From Melieria omissa (taxonomy: Eukaryota > Arthropoda > Insecta > Diptera > Ulidiidae), in contig OZ020267.1 in assembly GCA_963971225.1 (NCBI GenBank), positions 115,020,936 to 115,084,935 of the forward strand: a stretch of DNA of 64,000 bases, given 5' to 3'. Positions 60,305 to 64,000 of this stretch are shown here, piece by piece (positions within the stretch are counted from its first letter, which is position 1; every line of letters begins with the position of its first letter). Below the pieces are notes generated by a model, which saw nothing but the letters and a program-made list of their open reading frames with translations, was not told the origin of the DNA and did no database searches. The position numbers and the translations under genes are program-made.

Positions 60305-61170
60305 ACTAGCTGGGCTCTGCGGCTTTGCACGCAAGCTTTCCTGTTTCCCCCGATACGAATTCTTAACCCATTGTTGAGCCCATCAGACTTTGATTTCGAG
60401 TGTTTTAAAAATTTTGAAGTCAGAAGGCCCAATAAATCATGTTTTCACATTTACTCCAAACAAATTTTTAACCCTTGGTTTACCAAGGTTTAGGTTAAAA
60501 AAAAAATTAAAAGCACGTTTTTATTATTTCCCGATTGAAGTGGTTTTGATAAGTCTGAAGTCAGAATGCCCAATAAATTTTGTTTCTCCGTTCAAATTGT
60601 TAACCCATTGTTGAACCCGTTAGATTTTGATTTTCAAAAAAGTGAAAAACACGTGTCAAATAATTTTTACTAAGAGTACTTTCACCAAGTTTGATGACAA
60701 TGGGCCCATTAATTCATATTTTTCAAAGAGTTAAAAAATGTGTTCTCCATACATACTTTTAACCTATCGTTGATCCAGTTAGAGTTCGAAAATATTTTAA
60801 AAATAATGAGAAACATGTGTCTAATTTTATTTATTTCAATTATTTTTACAATTGCTGAAGTCAATGGGCCCATCGATTCGTGTTGTTTGTTTCGAAGTCT
60901 TTCCGTAAATAAACCTTAACCCATTGTAGGTCCAGTTAAATTTTGATTTTCGAAAAATTATAAAATACGTGTCGATTAAGTTTTGTTCTAGAATATTTTC
61001 AGGAAGTTCAAATTCAATATGTTTATTAAATCACGTTTCTTCATACAACACTTTAACCCATTTTTTTCCCGTTTTAGCGGGGCTTCATTCTTCAAGATGT
61101 ACCTACAGTACTAAATTCATGTTTCTAGCTTCAGCGGTTTGGGCTGGGCGATGTCAGTCAGTCAGTCAAA
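60305..61170. repeat. Degenerate tandem array with TTAACCCATTG units
   Basis: TTAACC(C/T)-containing units begin at 60363, about 60468, 60600, 60759, 60916 and 61053, spaced 105-160 bp. Each carries variants of GTTGA-CCAGTTAGATTTTGAT, AAAACACGTGTC, and AATGGGCCCATTAATTC. The array starts just after ACTAGCTGGGCTCTGCGGCT at about 60307 and runs into a second array. No ORF or terminal repeat identifies its class. Confidence 0.7.
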
Positions 61171-61175
61171 AAAAT

Positions 61176-62112
61176 GTGCCACACCCCTTGTCAAACGCCC
61201 ATCAAATCTCATCAGCAGAATGACACATTTATGAGACGACGGTACACCAACTTTGAATGCTGAGCGACTTATATGTAATTCCGAAGCTATTCCATATTTA
61301 AAAATTGAATTGTATGGGTGGTGCCACGCCCCATTGTCCTAAATCCACCCTATTCCCCCCACCGAAGGACATGACGAAATCGTTGGTTTGTACCGAGTGT
61401 CACTAATGTGAATGCTATTGTTCCAAAGTTAAACCGGAATTTAAAAAGTGCCACGCCCCTTGTCCAACATTCATTAAATTCTACCGGTGGAACGTCACAT
61501 CTACGCTATGACACTGTAAAAAATTTCAATGCAGAGCGAATTATAATTCCGAAGCTATTCAATATTAAAAAATTGAGTTGTATGGGCGGTGCCACTCCCA
61601 TTGTAAAAAACCCACCCCATTTCTCCTGTCGAAGCACACGACCAAATCGTAAGTTTTTACCGAGTGTCATTGATGTGAATGCTATTGTTCAAAAGTTACA
61701 CCGGAATTTAAAAAGTGCCACGCCCCTTGTCCAACGCCCATACAATACAACCGGTGGAATGACACTACTCTCCGACTTATAATGCTGAAGATATTCCATA
61801 TTAAAGAATGTAGTTGTATGGACGGTGCCACGCCCCCTTGTCCACAATAGATCCTATTCCCCCTGCCGAAGGACACGACTAAATTGTAAGTCTGTCCCAA
61901 GTGTCATTGATGTGAACGCTCTCGTTCCAAAGTTACACCCGAATTTAAAAAGTGCCACGCCCTTTGCCCAACGCCCATTAAATTTTACCGGTGGATTGAC
62001 ACGCTTACGCCATGACGCTGTACAAAATTTCAATGCTGAGCGACTTATAATTCCGAAAATATACCATATTAAATATTTAGATTGTAGGGGAGGTGCCACG
62101 CCCACCTGCCGT
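61176..62112. repeat. Tandem array of about 240-270-bp units with GTGCCACGCCCC
   Basis: Units start with GTGCCAC(A/G)CCCCTTGTC at 61176, 61448, 61715 and 61952 (periods 272, 267 and 237 bp), with the last unit partial. Within each unit the opening GTGCCACGCCCC is partly mirrored by TGTATGGGCGGTGCCACGCC about 140 bp later, and ACCGGTGG, CCGAAG and GTGTCATTGATGTGAATGC recur. Several 70-120-codon frames on both strands reflect the repeat, not a gene. Confidence 0.82.
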
Positions 62113-62487
62113 ACAAACATGTAATATCGCTATAAACCACCGCATTGACATCTTCTATCACACACAAAAAAAAATTAGCCGAAAGAATGAGCCGTTTTCG
62201 CAAACACTGGCTCCATACAGGAGGTTACGTTTTTTTTATATATAAGAAGATAAAAATACTTAACCTCGTTAGAATATGGCGATACGTATATCAAATGAAA
62301 GGGGAAAGGCTGAAAAATTTAAATAAAATTGATTTTTTTATCTATTTGTAAAAAAAAGGATATGAAAAAGGTCCATTGAAAATTATAATCTTTTTTATCT
62401 TTAAAAATGTATATAGAATTTTCTTGAAAAGTAAGTATGTTAAAACCCAAAATCTCCTTGATCACGTGTCAAAATGTCATTATTTCC
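62113..62487. other. AT-rich non-coding DNA
   Basis: AT-rich spacer between the tandem arrays and the hAT MITE. Only Lys/Ile/Phe-rich chance frames are present; I see no gene or repeat boundary here. Confidence 0.55.
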
Positions 62488-62495
62488 GCTTTATT

Positions 62496-62650
62496 CAGTG
62501 GCGGATTCAGGGGGGTGTTTTGGGGGTTGAAACCCCCCCGAAATATTTGGATCGCCTATAAAACTATATACAAATTAAAAAGCATTTTACAAATATTAAA
62601 GAATTACTTTTTGAAACCCCCCCCGAAATATTTTTCTGAATCCGCCCCTG
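62496..62650. mobile_element. hAT MITE, 155 bp, with perfect 8-bp target duplication
   Basis: GCTTTATT occurs at 62488-62495 and 62651-62658, an exact 8-bp target duplication. The left end CAGTGGCGGATTCAG and reverse-complemented right end CAGGGGCGGATTCAG differ at one of 15 bases and start with CAG, as is usual for hAT elements. Just inside, CCCCCCCGAAATATTT appears twice (about 62533 and 62619). No coding capacity. Confidence 0.9.
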
Positions 62651-62658
62651 GCTTTATT

Positions 62659-64000
62659 GATGTCATAGTTACTAAAATGGGTAAAAATTTGGTACATAAA
62701 TAAATTATAACTTTTGTACTTCATTAGAATTGCAACTTCCGCCTTTTGTTAATAACTTTCAAACCAATAAAGTAGCAGCTTACATTCGGTTCTGAGTGCA
62801 ATTAAAATCTTTTCTTATTTCTAAAGACCTTTGTCCACTACTTAACCCACTAACTGCCACATTTGAGAAAATAAACCAACACCGAACAAACAACTAAAAC
62901 CGATGCTTGTAGTCGTTCTAAGTCTGTCACTTTTAATTTCAAATTATGGCAGTATTTGCGGGACTAACGTTTGCGCGAATCACAGTCTTCAGTTTTGAAG
63001 CAAAGTGTCAGAAATGTTGCGCAACGCGAGCGGATGCCAGCAGAGTGACAGCTGAATCGAAAAGTCATTGAATCCGCGCGTTTCAATCGCCATTTCAATC
63101 GCGCAAAAATGATATAATGCGCAAGTCGTCACTGTGAGCGACCCCAACGCGGTGCCAGTGAGCGGCAACTGTTGCACGCGGCAGTCAGCAGCAAACACAC
63201 ACAAATCGCATAAAGCAAGCAACTGAGCAGCCGGCAACGGCGGCGGCAGAGCTGCGCGCAATTACTTCCCGCTCGCCGCATTTGGCTTGGCAGCAGCACC
63301 AATTGGCATCTGTTGGTGCCTCTGCGCCAGCAACACGAATTACGGTCGCCGTGCACAATTGCACATTTTTATCGCGTAGTTCGCGCATAGTTTGTAACAC
63401 TTAATAATTGAAACGGAAACGATACGCGATCGTCATTTCACTCCGTGTTCGACGGACCCGCCTTCCCTCCGCCCATCCTAGGTATCTGTCGCTCGCCTGT
63501 CCAAATGTTTGTCGATAAATTTTTGCGGATGCGAATTGTCTTGGCGTTGCGGATGGCGGATGGTGGCTGACGCTCTGGCGGATGCCATCATCATTCGCGG
63601 CTGGCATATCGTGCAGTGTGCATCGCACATCGCACGCAGCGCCACGTCGCCGAGGCGAATTTGCATTTGCCCGCCCGGCGCGCACATTTGCCAGCCCGTC
63701 AGCTGCTCAACGGTTCCACTGTGCAGCCGACGCGCCAGTCAACGGCGAGTGCAAAATACATTGACAATGGGATGTATCTGTCGGGGAGTGTCATTAATTG
63801 TGATTGCTTTATGATCGCGTTGCTGCGCAAATTTTAACACATTTTCCTTGTCGATGAAATGATTTTTATGTTTATAAAAGTGAAGACGCTTTTATTTGTT
63901 GCCATTGCAGCGGCGCTGATGATGTTTATTTCCAGTGCCGCTGCCATAAATTGGACTGTCCTAGGTGCCTGCGCATCTGTCTCTTGCGAGGTTGTTGGTA
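62659..64000. other. Non-coding DNA to the window end, no gene recognised
   Basis: AT-rich to about 62.95 kb, then GC-rich with overlapping chance frames on both strands (62989-63400 and 63401-63837), which are Cys/Arg/Ala-rich and lack motifs. A gene starting or ending beyond 64000 cannot be excluded. Confidence 0.5.

Noticed and set aside
61408..62124. Frames of 70-124 codons on both strands
   Set aside because: Translation of the tandem-repeat array; the same peptide blocks recur with each unit and on the opposite strand.
1..64000. CRISPR array or bacterial-type operon
   Set aside because: No regularly spaced short repeats with unique spacers and no collinear gene clusters; the DNA is eukaryotic.

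Overview
The window looks like 64 kb of non-coding DNA from an insect, most likely a higher dipteran and plausibly a tephritid fruit fly. The reasons are dipteran-type transposons (an irritans-like mariner, a jockey-clade LINE, a Ty3/gypsy-like LTR element, TTAA, hAT, PIF-like and pogo-like MITEs), many CA/GT and CAA/GTT microsatellites, and the absence of bacterial gene organisation. The organism call is inference. I recognise no complete host gene: no ORF outside the transposons belongs to a family I know, and I see no convincing exon series. The window is best read as intergenic or large-intron DNA, with four weak candidate coding segments (near 18.2, 40.0, 55.4 and 57.8 kb).

Layout. 1-3.9 kb: unique DNA. 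3927-5210: a decayed Tc1/mariner-superfamily element of the D-37-E type with TA target duplications. 5.2-10.2 kb: unique DNA with CAA, GTT and GT microsatellites. 10175-11421: an irritans-like mariner with 27-bp terminal repeats and a transposase broken near its C-terminus. 11.6-12.3 kb: AT-rich tandem repeat. 15849-16483: hAT-like non-autonomous element. 22752-23307: TTAA MITE carrying a tRNA-derived SINE on the minus strand. 25477-26409: inverted-repeat element with a pogo-like MITE nested inside it. 31368-32013: another TTAA-flanked element. 32084-37657: a 5'-truncated jockey-clade LINE whose 3' UTR holds a 3.5-kb LTR element with two identical 322-bp LTRs and a second SINE. 46174-46995: TTAA MITE with a third SINE. 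50566-50847: inverted-repeat MITE. 55808-56790: a 983-bp palindromic PIF/Harbinger-like element. 60.3-62.1 kb: two adjoining tandem-repeat arrays. 62496-62650: small hAT MITE with a perfect 8-bp target duplication.

The most informative part is the nested stack at 31.4-37.7 kb. A LINE landed first. An LTR element then inserted into its 3' UTR. Its interior is a deleted remnant: a SAP-domain gag start, the YMDD-like strand of reverse transcriptase, the end of RNase H and the GPY/F end of integrase. Its LTRs show no difference, so it appears to have been mobilised in trans recently. A tRNA-derived SINE family is present three times, and two of the copies sit inside TTAA MITEs.
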